Source: Strongyloides papillosus (Eukaryota; Nematoda; Chromadorea; Rhabditida; Strongyloididae). Taken from it: a stretch of DNA of 64,000 nt. A program made the position numbers and the translations under genes. This document shows, one piece after another, positions 36,375-49,547 of the stretch (position 1 is its first letter; each line of letters begins with the position of its first letter). The stretch is from positions 310,001-374,000 of the forward strand of contig SRSI01000023.1 in assembly GCA_005656395.1 (NCBI GenBank), read 5' to 3'. The notes under the pieces were generated by a model. It did no database searches, was not told the DNA's origin, and was given only the letters and a program-made list of their open reading frames with translations.

Positions 36375-36899
36375 ATGTATTCAACAAATAATACTATATG
36401 TATTTTGATTGTTGAAGCTATAAGTTTAATACTACATTTGCTAGTAACTATTTTCATGATCCAAAGTTTAAACACTTCGCAAGCACTTCATACAAGTTTT
36501 ATTATTATTTATGTTGTTAATAGTATCTATCATTTATAATATTAATATATTTTTTCGGTATTTTCCAAGATGGGGTTTAATTATGCATTATTCTGCATCT
36601 AACAAGAGGTTGTCAATGATTTATATTTTAACATTTTATAAATTTCAAACATTATTAATAATAGAAAATGTCATTCTTACTGTAGAAAAATTTTTTGCTG
36701 TATATAAACCAATTTTTTACAAAATCTGTTGGACAAAAAATGCATCTTATATTATTGTTATTTTTCAAGTTTTTGTAACATACCTTTATTATTCTTATCT
36801 CTATTTTATTGGGGCTATTTTATGAGTGTAGTATTCGTTCACGTAAACTATTTAACATTTAAGAAACTTTTGGAATATATATCATTATTTGATCCATAA
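36375..36899 (+). pseudogene. F7: plus-strand 7TM receptor fragment
   Basis: Begins MYSTNNTICILIVEA, a variant N-terminus resembling that of F9. Open to the shared TTATAA stop; the distal half reads in a second frame (36511-36825) with TVEKFFAVYKPIFYKI, where Glu replaces Asp in the motif. Ends at TAA 36899. Confidence 0.5.
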
Positions 36900-37453
36900 C
36901 TTTTCCAATTTTTTTATGATATTAAGTTTCTTTACAATTCAGATATTATAACTTTAATGAATTATTAGCCACATTACCTTATTAAGTTTTAAAAAAAGTT
37001 AATCGAGCAACTGAATACAGAGTTTAAAAAGGATTTGTTTCAGAGATAACTTGTCTAATTCTTGCAAAAATCCTTTGGGATGATATATTTACTTTTATTA
37101 AACAAGGAACACATCTTTTGATTATTTATTGATTAACATTGGTTAATTTTAACTAAAGTCTCCAAACAACATATCATAGATAGTACAAAAGCTATTTTTA
37201 TTCACAAAATAGACTATTTATGAATAAATAAAATTAAACCAGATTTAAAATGCATATTGGATATTTCTTCATAATATTCATTTAATTTTTTGAATTTTAT
37301 CTGTTATACTCTTTTAAATATTTTGTTAATTAAAAAATGATGAGCAATCATATTAAACTTAGTAAAAATTATTTTATTTCATTTTATATGCTATAGAAAA
37401 AGCATGAACACAATATGATGCAAATATTATAATATCTAATAAATTATTACTAT
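36900..37453. other. M5 3' flank
   Basis: No gene seen; M-module 3' flank. Confidence 0.4.
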
Positions 37454-38066
37454 TTACTTTATTTTAAAAACACTATCTTCATTGTTACTAATATTTTTTT
37501 ATTTGTTTTCTTTCCAGCTAATTTTTAGAGCATTTTTTGTTTGATTTATTAAATTAAGATTTGAATTCTCAGCGGCTACCTTTTGACCAAGACTGGTCAC
37601 ATTATTATTTATATTTGCATTCTTTTTAACCATCGTTTTTGCCATTTTCCTAGATGTTGTTGCAGCATTTGTGTTCTGTATGATTGGAACATTTGAAACT
37701 TCTAAGATCACGGTTGTCACGGTTGAAGAATTGGCTGTCGATTGAGATGATGACGTTGGTAAACTTGTAAATGAACTGTTGTCTTTTTTTTAATTTTAGT
37801 TTTTTGGAAATTACAAGTCCACTATTAAGAGAGCAGTAACAACAATAAAAACTACAAAAATGATCCCAGTAGTAGAATTATTAATTTCTTCGTAAATTAT
37901 ATTTATAATGAACTCAGTTTCTTTTATTTAATGTGATTTCTTATTGTTAGAATTGACATTCTTTAAGCTACATTCTTATTTTTTTATTTGACACCAAACT
38001 ATCAATATTATTTACTTCCATAGACTTCCCTGTTGTTTCACCAAACATTAACATCGATGTTGAATG
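37454..38066 (-). pseudogene. M5: 3' stub of the M family
   Basis: Same extent as M4, broken frames. A 73-codon piece (37720-37499) still reads the tail (MTTVILEVSNVPIIQN onward). Joins P4 at about 38066. Confidence 0.7.
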
Positions 38067-38723
38067 GTTTTACGACACCAGCAGACATAAAACAATTAGA
38101 TATCCTCCTAAAACGTGGTTTTCATGAAGATGAAAACCTTATTAAAATGCCATGTTTATCATTTGGAGAAACAAAGCCAGTATACGATAGAATATTATCC
38201 AATAAGTTTACAATAAATAACAATATTCACGCTGTTTATAATGATAGTGGTGAAAGTCGTGCTACAATTATTTTCAAATTACCAGAGGTAATAATTCTAA
38301 AGACTATGAAGATGAAAATGATGAAAAATATTTTAAAGAAGTTATTAATAGAAATGAAAAATTAAAGAAATGTTGTAAAGATGTTTGGAAAGTTTTCCAA
38401 GTGACATCACAACTTTATGAAAAAGATTTATGTTAGCTGTTTTACAAGAATATAGAAAGACGAAACTTGCTTATATAAAGATAATATCAAAAGAAAAATT
38501 ATGTACAGAAAGAGTAATTTTTTGGTGAGTAATTATTTAACTATTTTATTCATTAGTTCCCAGATTTGTATGGAGATATTGTTGATTGTATAACATTGGC
38601 ATCAGTAAAGATCCAAAATAATTGTGGTTACAAAAACTATTTAAAGTTCCATACAGCTATATAGACCTACCTTCAGCTCCAGATGGTTCTGATTCTGTTA
38701 TTGGCAATTACAAATTTTTGTAA
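38067..38723 (+). pseudogene. P4: best-kept copy of unrecognised pseudogene
   Basis: Open from the M5 junction to 38365: GFTTPADIKQLDILLKRGFH, LSFGETKPVYDRILSN and SGESRATIIFKLPE. A one-base shift then gives DYEDENDEKYFKEVINRN and CCKDVWKVFQV, next LAVLQEYRKTKLAY and CTERVIFW, a GTGAGT donor-like site, then FPDLYGDIVDCITLASVKI. A different frame ends SYIDLPSAPDGSDSVIGNYK and TAA at 38723. The pieces look like one intron-containing gene of at least 200 residues. I do not recognise the protein. Confidence 0.55.
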
Positions 38724-38854
38724 CATTACTATGAAAATAGAGTGACTAAATGATATGTTTATTACGTTTTTTTTTATAAAATACACTTTTTAATGGTAAA
38801 TAAGATAATAAAAATAAAGTAATTAGAAAATTTCTTATACAAATTTATTTTTCC

Positions 38855-39907
38855 TTATGTTGTCATGTTGCTTTGACTTTTAAACGTATTAACCAATCCA
38901 GTATTTTCTTTTTTACATAATAAGCAACTTGTAAATTTCTTAAATTGGAAGCACAGATATTTTCTATTTCTAGAGGATAATCCTAAAAATAGGATAGGAT
39001 TGATACATGGGACGAGCATTAATAGGTTTACTAGAAATATGCCAAATGTAGACAGTGTTTTTGTGTTTTCAATTATTATCATTATAAAAAAAATTATTAT
39101 TGGTATTCCTGTAACAATTACGGGAACTAAACTTTGAAATATTAATATTATCATAAATTGTCTATTAATAACAGAAGTATTACTTGACATTATACCTGAA
39201 TAACTCGCAATATATTTTCTGTATTTTTTTACATACAAAATGATAATTATATACGCTACCGAGAATATGGATATTAACAAAGCATATACAATGTACGATA
39301 ACATTGATCCCTGTTAAAAAATGAAGTTAATTTTATAAGAAGAAAAGCTTACAAGATTAAAAGCAATAGCTTCAGTTGATTCAGAAATACCTATTAAACT
39401 TATATTATTCTTTTTGATCCAATCACTTAGAATATTTTCTGGTATATCTTCATTAACAATGATCCATACAACTAGACTAACACATAAACATGGTGTTGTG
39501 GTAAAAATAAAAATTAAAAATCCTTGTTTTAGATTCAAATAGCTTTGTTTACAAACTAGGTAATATCTCGCAAAAACTAACCCAGCAACGTAAACAACAT
39601 TAAAATATAAAAAAAAGAAAACTAAAGATATACAAAATCTTTTTAAAGAAAAGTTATTGTAAAGGAAACTGTCAGAAATATAAAGAATATAGACTAAACG
39701 ACTCTCTATCAATAAGAGATATATTGAAAAAACACTTTGAAATATAGATGTTAATAATCCAGCAATAAATTGTACCAAAAGAAGAATACCAAAATGCTTA
39801 TTTTTCTTCTCTTCCGGGTAATGAACTATTGCACATATTGCTGTACTGTTACCTATAATCCCAATTATAAATGTTGATATTGTTATAGTATAGGCAACGT
39901 AGTCCAT
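38855..39907 (-). CDS. B2: 7TM chemoreceptor-like GPCR, subfamily B
   Basis: Exon 1 39907-39353 (185 codons), intron 39352-39311 (42 bp, donor GTAAGC, acceptor AACAG), exon 2 39310-38855; 336 residues. Starts MDYVAYTITISTFIIGIIGN. Exon 1 ends STEAIAFNL and exon 2 starts GSMLSYIVYALLISIF. TM6 has ILIFQSLVPVIVTG, TM7 PCINPILFLGLSSRNRKYL. From about residue 40 onward it is almost the same as B4 (offset 15,583 bp). Confidence 0.88.
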
Positions 39908-40830
39908 AATTAAAATATAAATGATAAAATATTACACTTAATTTTGTTCTTTATTGAAATTTATGAATGTACGATAGGAAAACACGATATATTTATTAGT
40001 CACTCAAAGTCTTTTTAGTATTTCCTGAGATTTATTCATCAATGATAATTAAATTTATGATGTCAGGATAAAATGTATGAAAAATTATGTGTCGTTATTT
40101 ATTAACACAACGATAAACAGTTGTTAAAAATGAAGATGTTTGATAAGGAAAAGTATTATTATTGCTTTTTAATTATTGGATTGTACGAAGAAAATGTTGG
40201 TTTAGCAACATATTTTTAAATATTTTTAATTCAATTCTATACATAATTATTAATACATAACATGTACCATTTTGCAGATTAAATTGTATTCTAATTGTTG
40301 TAAAAATAAATTTTTTGTCGTCTTTGATTCGAAAGTTTTATCATTATTGAAAAAATATATTTAAAAATAACTTTTGAGCATTGCCTTGAGTCTGAATATA
40401 AAAAAAATAAATAAAAGTTACATGTGACGAAGGGTTGATAGATCTACAATACCTTAATACTTTGGGATATGAAGCACTGCCTCACTCATCATATTCACTA
40501 TATCGTTAACTAGTTATTAATATCTGTTCAAGCATAATAAAAGTTATCCAGAAGAAATGTATATAAACCAATTAAGGTGGCACAAAATCTTTCACCATTG
40601 ATATTTCGAATCCCAGAAAAAGTAATTTCTCTCCAATCAGGATCAAAATTGTATAATCTCACTTGTAACAATGAAATGATTATAATACCTCTCTTTTAAG
40701 CAATATAATGTAAACATTTTATAAAAGATAGTATTTAATAATGAAAATTCAATTATAAAGTAATTAATAAGATTTCTGTAAAATAAATCAAACATTCATT
40801 TTTTTTATTTCTTCTGTGTTCTTGCATTTT
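39908..40830. other. B2 5' flank with degenerate block D2
   Basis: No working gene. Between about 40440 and 40672 (minus) lies D2, the most protein-like copy of the degenerate block: VRLYNFDPDWREITFSGIRN and NINGERFCATLIGLYTFLLD, then a shift. Confidence 0.35.
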
Positions 40831-41001
40831 TTAACTTTTATTAGCAGAAACTATAACAACATTATCTTTTCTACAGAATATAAGGTTTGTAAATCTTCTA
40901 AATTGTACTTTAAGATATTTTCTATTTTTAATTGTAATGCCAAAAAAAAGAATAGAATTGATACAGTGAACAAGCATTAATAAGTTCATTATTAACATAA
41001 T
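40831..41001 (-). pseudogene. C stub fused to the A8 3' end
   Basis: Matches the last about 55 codons of C1 and C2, stop at 40831. At about 41001, after TTAACATAAT, the C sequence ends and A-type tail sequence begins, so the rest of the C gene and the normal A 3' flank were deleted together. The stub also supplies the last codons and stop of A8. Confidence 0.75.
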
Positions 41002-42092
41002 ATTTTCTTTTGTTTTGAATCTGTTTTACTACCACTTATTTTAGAAGATTGTTTACTAAAAACATTACTTGTCCTTATGTTATTTTTTTGATTTGATTTT
41101 TTGCACATAATCGTGTCCATAATTTTCTTCAATGTTGATAGAATTAATTTTCTATTGCTTGGTAGCAATACAATAAAAAGAAAACCATTAACAGAGGGAA
41201 TAAAAGCTATAAAATGGACACTATTATTGATAAAGAATGAAATAAGGTGAACTTTTTGAATTATTATAAGAATAACAATTACCACAATTGGACCTCCGGT
41301 AAGGCATACAGGTGTAAATGCTTGAACAATCAAAATTGTCATAAATTCTTTATTCATCTTTTGAGTTTGGCTTGAAATAATATTTTTATGTTCTTTAATG
41401 TATAATTTATACTTTCTAACAAAATATATTATAAATAGATGATTGATTGTAAAATATATTGGAACAACTATAAACATTGACAGAAATTTTGAATCAGACT
41501 AAAAAATTAACATAAAAAATATTACTGTAGAAAAACATACGATTTTGCGTCCCAAAACTGCAGTTGATTCTGTTAATATATCACTTTCAATATTATACTT
41601 TTTAATTGCATCTATTTTAATATCAGAAGATGCCTGTTCACTGAAAGGAAAAGTAATACCAAAAGCTTGAATTATCGTCAATGTTATACAAAGACCTAAT
41701 ACTCTAATTATGGAATTTTTTTTGAAACCACTTTTGGTACAGACAATAGAAAATCTTGCAGCAATAAGTCCTGTTGGAATTGTTATATTAAAGTATAGTA
41801 AAAATACTGAAAAACCAAATAAACTAGTGTGTAAGAAGTCATTAGATGGAGGATAACTTAATGGTCGTATGAATACAACTATGAAATCATCAAAAGCATA
41901 AATATGCGGCTTTAGATATCCAACAATTATGGTTGAAATAATAGCCATACCAAATTGAAAAAATAACATAAATGTATAATATTTATTCTGAGATTTATTT
42001 CGCTTTTTCACAACAAGGCTTATGGCTACAATATTTAATAAGCACCCAAAAACACCATTTGTAGAGTAAAATACATTATCTAACGTGTTCAT
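40992..42092 (-). CDS. A8: 7TM chemoreceptor-like GPCR, fused tail end
   Basis: Exon 1 42092-41541, intron 41540-41499 (42 bp), exon 2 41498-40992; 352 residues. Starts MNTLDNVFYSTNGVFG, with Asn in place of the usual Asp or Gly at position 2. The pre-intron loop reads EQASSDIKIDAIKKYNIE as in A1. Most of the tail is kept (SKISGSKTDSKQKK), but the last three codons (ILC) come from the C stub beyond the deletion junction. Confidence 0.87.
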
Positions 42093-42695
42093 TTATCTGA
42101 TAAGATGTAGTAGTGATAAATTGTTACTTTTCTTTAGTTTATAGTACTTAAATTATAGTGCACAAACTTTGAGATGTAAAAGTATAATCTTTTATCAGTA
42201 GGATTTTTATTTTTTAAAAAGTATTACTTTATATTTCTTGAATTTTCTCATACATTATTAATTAATATTAATTGTTTCCGACGATAAATACGAGAAATAT
42301 TATATTACTTATTATTCACTAGTAACAACTTCATATTTTATAAAAGTTATTAACATTTTATTTTATATGTGATTTAAATATGATAATAATATTCATAAAA
42401 ACTTTTAGCAAACAAATTTTTATTAAAGTTCTTTAAACTTTTAAAGTACGAAATTGTTGTTGCAAATATAATGTGAGACGTATAAAAAATGTTTCTCTCC
42501 AAATAATCTTTTAATGAAAGAACTTATTTTTATTTTCATTTACACATACAATAAAATTACCCTATTTATAATATCAATGATAATTTGTTTGAAATAACAA
42601 AAAAAAACAGGAATATACTCCCTCTATATTTTGTTCTTTATTCTAATATTTTTATTCACTATATCTTATAGGTTTGTAAATAAACATTCTTGATA

Positions 42696-43190
42696 ATGTT
42701 TCCACTAATTGATGATGAATGTATTTTGATTTTAAAGCTATTAGGTTAACACTACATTTATTAGTAATTATTTCCATGATTTAAATTTTAAATACTTTTC
42801 AGGCATTTCATATTAGTTTTATGATTCTTTTTGTTGTTAATGATATCTATCATTCATAATATTAATATTTTTTGGTATTTTCCAAGATTGGGTTTATTTA
42901 TGCATTATTATGCATCCAAAGAGTGGTTGTCAATAATTTATACTTAAACATTTTATCAATTTTAAACATTATTAATAATATGAAATGTCATTCTTACTGT
43001 AAATAATGTTTTTGCTTTATATAAACCAATTTTTTACAAAATCTGTTAGACAAGAAATGCGTTTTATATTATTGTTATTTTTCAAGCTGTCGTGACAAAC
43101 CTTTATTATTCTTATCTCTATTTTATTGGGGCTATTTTTATGGGTGTAGTATTCGTTCACGTAAAATATTTAACATTTAAAAAATTTTAG
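42696..43190 (+). pseudogene. F8: plus-strand 7TM receptor fragment
   Basis: Shifts frame near codon 13 (GATTTTAAAGCTATT) and has a TAA in the DKFF region (GTAAATAATGTTTTTGC), the latter shared with F11. Ends at TAG 43190. Confidence 0.5.
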
Positions 43191-43373
43191 AGTGGATATC
43201 ATTATTTGATCCATAATTTTTCAAATTTTTTATTAGTGCAACCACAAAAGACATAAAATGTTATTTTTATTTTATTATTTAAGTTTATTGCACGTGTATA
43301 AACCTTTAGCAAAATAACAAAGATGGCATAATGGTGATACAAAATTATTAACTTTAGATTATAATTAAAAATA

Positions 43374-44492
43374 TCAAACTTTGACAGAATTTTGTTGATG
43401 AGTTCTTTTTTGTTTTGAATTTGTTTTAGCATCAGTTATTTTAGAAGATTGTTTGCTAAAAACATTACTTGGTCTTATATTATTTATTTTATTTGATTTT
43501 TTGCACATAATTGTGACCATAATTTTTTTCATTGTTGATAGAATTAATTTTCTATTACTTGGCAGTAATACAATAAAAAGAAATCCATTAATAGTGGGAA
43601 TAAAAGTTACAAGATGAACAGCATTATTAATAAAGAATGAAATAATATAAACTTTTTGAATCATTATAAGAATAACAATTACTACAGCTGGACCTCCGGT
43701 AAGGCATACAGGAGTAAATGCTTGGACAATCAAAATTGTCATAAATTCTTTGTTTATTTTTTCAGTTTGTCTTGAAATCAAATTTTCATGTCTTTTTATA
43801 TACAATGTATATTTCCTAACAAAATATATTATTACTAGATAATTGATTGTAAAATATATTGGAACAACTATTAACAATGGCAGAAAATTTAAATCAGACT
43901 AAAAAATTTACATTAAAATAATTACTGTAAAAAAACATACGACTTTGCGCCCCAAAGCTACAGTTGATTCTGTTAGTACATTACTTTCTATATTATACTT
44001 TTTAATTGCATTTATTATAATATCAGAAGATACGTGTTCACCAAAAGGAGAAGCAATACCAAGAGCTTGAATTATTGTCAATGTTATACAAAGACTTAAT
44101 ATTCTAAAAATAGAATTTTTGTTTAAACCACTATTAGTACAGACAATAGAAAATCTTGCAGCAATAAGTCCTGTTGGAATAGTAATATTAAGGTATATTA
44201 AAAAAAATGAAAAACCAAATAAACTAGTGTGTAAGAAGTCATTAGATGGAGGATGACTTAGTGGTCGTAAAAATACAACTATGTAATCATCAAGAACATG
44301 AACATGCAGCTTTAGGTATCCAAGAAATATAGAAGAAATAATAGCCATAACAAATTGAAAAAATAGCATAAATGTATAATATTTATCTTGAGATTCATTT
44401 CGATTTTTCACAACAAGACTTATGGCTAGAATATTTGATAAGCAGCCAAAAAGAAAATTTGTAGAGTAAAATACATTATCTAATGTATCCAT
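43374..44492 (-). CDS. A9: 7TM chemoreceptor-like GPCR, full tail
   Basis: Exon 1 44492-43941, intron 43940-43899 (42 bp), exon 2 43898-43374; 358 residues. Start taken at MDTLDNVFYSTNFLFG (44492); the frame is open 20 codons further up to 44552, but no other copy shares that extension. Differences from the family: DKYYT instead of NKYYT before TM2, HVHVLDDYIVV, and IASPFGEHVSS after TM4. Full tail ending QQNSVKV. Confidence 0.87.
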
Positions 44493-45070
44493 TTTTTTGA
44501 TAAGATGTAATAATAATAAATGATGGTTTTCCCTTAACCTTTTATACTTCAATTATAATGCGTAAACTTGGAGATGTAAAAGTATGATCTTTTATCTGTA
44601 GGATTTTTATTTTTTAAAAAGTATCATTTAATATTTCCTGCTTTTTGTCATAGATAAATTATTAATATTTTTTTGTTTCCGATGATGTATTCGAGAAATG
44701 CTTTTTCGTTTCTTGTTTACCAGTAACAATTTTATAGAAATTATTAACATTTTAATTTATAAGTGATTAAAATGAGATAATAATATTAACAATAACTATT
44801 AGTACATAAAATTTTCTAAAGTTCACTAGAATTTTAAAGTGTAAAATTGTAATTGAAAAATAATAATGAACGTGTAAAAAATGTCTCTCTGCACATATTT
44901 TTATAATAAAAATTTTTTATTGATTTTCATTCACATATACAATAAAATTTCCTTATAATATCAATTGGTAATTTATTTGAAATAGCAAAAAAAACGGGAA
45001 TATACTCCTTCTATATTTTAGTATTTTTATCCAATATATTTGGTAGGCTTGTAAATAAACATTCTTGATA

Positions 45071-45602
45071 ATGTTTCGAACAAATAATTATATATGTATT
45101 TTTATTGTTGAAGCTATAAGTTTAACACTACATTTGTTAGTAGATAATTTCCTGATCAAAGTTTAAATACTTTTTAGGCATTTCACACTAGTTTTATAAT
45201 TCTTTATGTAGTTAATAGTATCTATGGAACTCTTTCATTTATAATATCAACATTTTTTTGGTATTTTCCAAGGTGGGGTTTATTTATGCATTCTTATGCA
45301 TCAAAAGAGTGGTTGTCAATAATTTATATTTCAGCGTTTTATCAATTTCAGACATTAATAATAATTATAAGTGTCATTCTTACCGTAAATAAATTTTTTA
45401 CTGCATATAAACCAATTTTTATAAAATCTGTTGGACAAAAAATGCATCTTATATTATTGTTATTTTCCAAGTTTTTGTGACATACCTTTATTATTCTTAT
45501 CTATATTTTATTGGAGCTATTTTCATGAGTGTAGTATTCATTCACGCAAAATATTTAACATTTAAGAAACTTTTTGAATGGATATCATTATTTGATCCAT
45601 AA
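45071..45602 (+). pseudogene. F9: plus-strand 7TM receptor fragment
   Basis: Begins MFRTNNYICIFIVEA. Early frame shift after LLVDNF, plus an extra GGAACTCTT-like 9-10 bp stretch near 45225 not seen elsewhere. Extends to FEWISLFDP and TAA 45602 like F2, F7 and F10. Confidence 0.5.
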
Positions 45603-46173
45603 CTTTGACAAATTTTTATAGCATTAAGTTCCTCTACTATTTAGATATTATCCCTTTAATGAATTGTAAACCATATTGTCTTATTAATTTTTAAAAAAAT
45701 TAATCGAGTAGTAGAATAAAGAGCTTAAAAAGGATTTGTTTCAGAAATAAATTGTCTAGTTTTTTCAAAAATCCTTTGGGACGATATACATACTTATATT
45801 AAATAAGAAACACACTTTTTGATTATTTATTCATTAGCATTGCTTAATCTTAGCTAAAATCTACTAACGACGAAAGTATTTTTTTCATTTCTTTTATCAT
45901 AATTAATACTAAAAGACATTTTAATTTATAAAATAGACTAATTATGAATAAAGAAGATTAAACCTAATTTAAAATGCATATTTGATATTTCTTCATAATA
46001 TTCATTTAATTTTTTGAATTTTATCTGCTATACTCTTTTAAATATTTTGTTAATTAAAAAATGATGAGCAATCATATTCAACATAATAAAAATTATTTTA
46101 TTTTATATACTATAGAAAAAGGCATGAACACAATAAGATACAAATATTATAATATCTAATAGCTTACTACTAT
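45603..46173. other. M6 3' flank
   Basis: No gene. First part close to 15883-16080 and 52485-52680. Confidence 0.4.
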
Positions 46174-46776
46174 TTACTTAACTTCAAAAACACTATCTTC
46201 CATGTTACTAATCCTTTTTTGATTGGTGTTCTTTCCAGATATTTTTTAGAGCATTTTTTGCTTGAGTTATTAGATTAAGATTTGAATTCTTGACTTCTAG
46301 CTTTTGTCCTAGATTGGTCACTTTGTCATTTATATTAAAATTTTTATTAACCTTCGTTTTTACCATATTCGTAAATTTTGTTGTAACATTTTTTTCTGTA
46401 TAGTTGGAACATTTGAAACTTCAGAGATCACGATTGAAGATTTAGTTGTCGATTGAGATGATGACGTTGGTAAACTTGTAAATGAACTATTGTCTTTTTT
46501 TTAATGTAGTTTTTTGAAAGTTACAAGTCCACTATTAAGAGAGCAGTAATAACAATGAAAACTACAAAAATGATCCAAGTATTAGAGTTATAAATTTCTT
46601 CGTGAATTATATTAATAATGAACTCAGCTTCTTTTATTTAATTTGGTTTTTTATGGTTAAAATTGACATTTTTTAAGGTACATTTATATGTTCAATTTGA
46701 TACCAAACTATCAATATTATTTACTTTCTATGGATTTCCTTGTTGTTTTACCAAACATTAACAATGATGTTGAATG
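46174..46776 (-). pseudogene. M6: 3' stub of the M family
   Basis: Very close to M4 and M7 with a few substitutions and one extra base near 46726. Same junction with P5 at about 46776. Confidence 0.7.
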
Positions 46777-47433
46777 GTTTTACGACACCACCAGACAGAG
46801 AGCAATTAGATATCCTCCTCAAACGTGGGTATCATAGAAGTGAGAACCTTATTAAAATGCTAGGCTTATAATATGAAGAAGCAAAGCCAGTATACGATAA
46901 AATATTATTCAACAAGTTTATAATGAACAACAGTTTTATCGCTATTAGTAATGATAGTTGTGAAGTTTGTACTACAATTATTTTCAAATTACTAGAGGTA
47001 ATAATTATAAAGACTATGTAAATGAAAATGAAAAAGAGTATTTTAAAGAAGTTATTAATAGAAATGAAAAATTGAAGAAATATTGTGGAAATATTTGGAG
47101 AGTTTTCCAAGTGATATTAAAACTTTATGGAAAAGATTTATGTTAGCTGTCTTACGAGAATATAGAAAGATGAAACTTGCTTATTTAGAATGATATCAAG
47201 AGAAAATTTATGTACAGAAAGAGTCATTTTTTTGGTGAGTAATTATTTGACTATTTTATTTATTAGTTCCAAAATTTGTATAGAGATATAGTTGAATGTA
47301 TAACATTGACATCAGTAAAGATCCAAAATAATTGTGGTTACAAAAACTAATTAAAGTTTCATACAGCTATATAGGCGTACCTCCGGCTCCAGATGATTCT
47401 GATTCTGTTATCGGCAATTACAAATTTTTGTAA
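46777..47433 (+). pseudogene. P5: copy of unrecognised plus-strand pseudogene
   Basis: Collinear with P4 over its whole length with several additional stops; keeps EDNEKEYFKEVINRNEK-like and DDSDSVIGNYKFL pieces and TAA at 47433. The GTGAGT site after the VIFL segment is also present. Confidence 0.5.
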
Positions 47434-47582
47434 CATTACTTTGAAAATAGAAAGACTAGATAATTTCTCAATTATATATTTTATAGTACAAATTTTTTAA
47501 TGGTAAATAATATAATAAAAATAAAGTAATTATAAAATTTCTTACAATTTCTCACAAAAATTCATTTTTGAGATATTTTTCT

Positions 47583-48635
47583 CTATATTTCTATGTTGCT
47601 TTGACTTTTAATAGGACTAACCAACCCAGTATTTCCTTTTTTACATAATAAACAATTTGTAAATTTCTTAAATTGAAAGCACAAATATTTTCTATTTCTA
47701 GAGGATAATCCTAAGAATAGGATAGGATTGATACATGGGACGAGCATTAATAGGTTTATTAGTAAAATGCCAAATGTAGAAACTATTTTTGTGTTTTCCA
47801 TTATAAGCATAATAACAAAAAATATTATTGGTATTCCCGTAATAATTACGGGAACTGAACTTTGAAATATTAAAATTATCATAAATTGTCTATTAATAAT
47901 TAAAGTGTTATTTGACATTATACTTGAATAGCTTGCAATATATTGTTTATATTTTTTTACATACAAAATGATAATTATATACGTTACCAAAAATAAAGAT
48001 ATTAATAAAGCACTTAAAATGTACGGTGACATTGATCTTTGCTAAAAAGTAGGGTGAATTTTATAAGAAAAAAAACTTACAATATCAAAAGCAATAGCTT
48101 CAGTTGATTCAGAAATACCTATTAAACTTATATTATTCTTTTTGATCCAATAACTTAGAATATTTTTTGGTATATCTTTATCAATAAAGAACCATACAAA
48201 TAGACTAACACTTAAACATGGTGTTGTGGTAAGAATAAAAATTAAAAATCCTTGTTTTAGATTCAAAAAACTTTGTTTACAAACTAGGTAATATCTCGCA
48301 AAAACTAACCCAGCAATGTAAACAACATTAAAATATAAAAAAAAGAAGGCAAAAGCTATAAAAAATCTTTTTAAAGAAAAGCTATTATAAAAGAAACTGT
48401 CAGAAATATAAAGAATATAGACTAAATGACCCTCTAGCAATAAAAAATACATTGGAAAAATACATTGAAATATAGATGTTAATAATCCAGCAATAAATTG
48501 TACCAAAAGAAGAATACCAAAATGCTTATTTTTCTTCTCTTCCGGGTAATGAACTATTGCACAGATTGCTGTAATGTTAGCTATGATCCCAATTACAAAA
48601 GTTGATATTGTTATAGTATAGGCAACGTAGTCCAT
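47583..48635 (-). CDS. B3: 7TM chemoreceptor-like GPCR, subfamily B
   Basis: Exon 1 48635-48081 (185 codons), intron 48080-48042 (39 bp, the shortest here, acceptor TTTTTAG), exon 2 48041-47583; 337 residues. Exon 2 gains one codon and starts QRSMSPYILSALLISLF because the acceptor differs from the other B genes. Distinctive residues: QCIFPMYFLLLEGHLVYIL between TM2 and TM3, and VWFFIDKDIPKNILSYW before the splice site. Exon 2 otherwise resembles B1. Confidence 0.88.
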
Positions 48636-49547
48636 AATTAAAATATAAATGATTAAATATTACACTTAATTTTAGTCTTAAATGAAATTTATAAATGTTC
48701 GATAGGAAAACACGATATATTTACAAGCCGCTTAAAGTCTTTTTTGTATTTCCTGGGATTTAATTCATAATGATAATTAAAATTTATGATATCAGGATGA
48801 AATGTATGAAAAATTATGTGTCGCTATGTATTAATAGAACTATAGACAATTTTTAAAAATAAAGATGCTTAATGATGAAATAAGTTACTCTTGCTTTTAA
48901 ACTATCGGATTATATGAAGAAAATGTTGGTTTTTGCAACATATTTTTAATATTTGTAATTCAATTTTATACATAATTATTATAGGTAACACATTTCATTT
49001 TGCATAGCAAATTGTATTCTAATTTTTGCAGAAAAAATTTATTTTTTGTCGTCTTTGATTCGAAAGTTTTATCATTATTGAAAAAATATATTTAAAAATA
49101 ACTTTTGAGCATTGCCTTGAGTCCGAATATAAGAAAACTGAATTAAAGTTACATTTAATGAAGAGTTGATAGATTTACAATACCTTAATACTTTGTGATA
49201 TGAAGTCCTACCTCACTCATCATATTCACTATATCGCAACTTTTTATTAATATCTGTTCAAGTATAATAAAAGTTATCTAGAAGAAATGTATATACACCA
49301 ATTTAGATGGCACAAAATCTGTCAACATTGATATTTCGAATCCCAGAAGAAGTAATTTCTCTCCAACCGATATCAGTAATGTTTTATCTCATTTGCAACA
49401 ATGAAATGATTCTAATACCTCTTTTTTTAACCATTATAATGTAGATATTTTTTAATAAAGAAAATTCAGTAAAAAAGTAATTAATAAGATTTCTGTAAAA
49501 TAAATTAAACATTCATTTTTTTTATTTATTCTGTGTTCTCGCATTTT
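48636..49547. other. B3 5' flank with degenerate block D3
   Basis: No working gene. D3 lies at about 49150-49405 on the minus strand and is as broken as D1. Confidence 0.35.
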
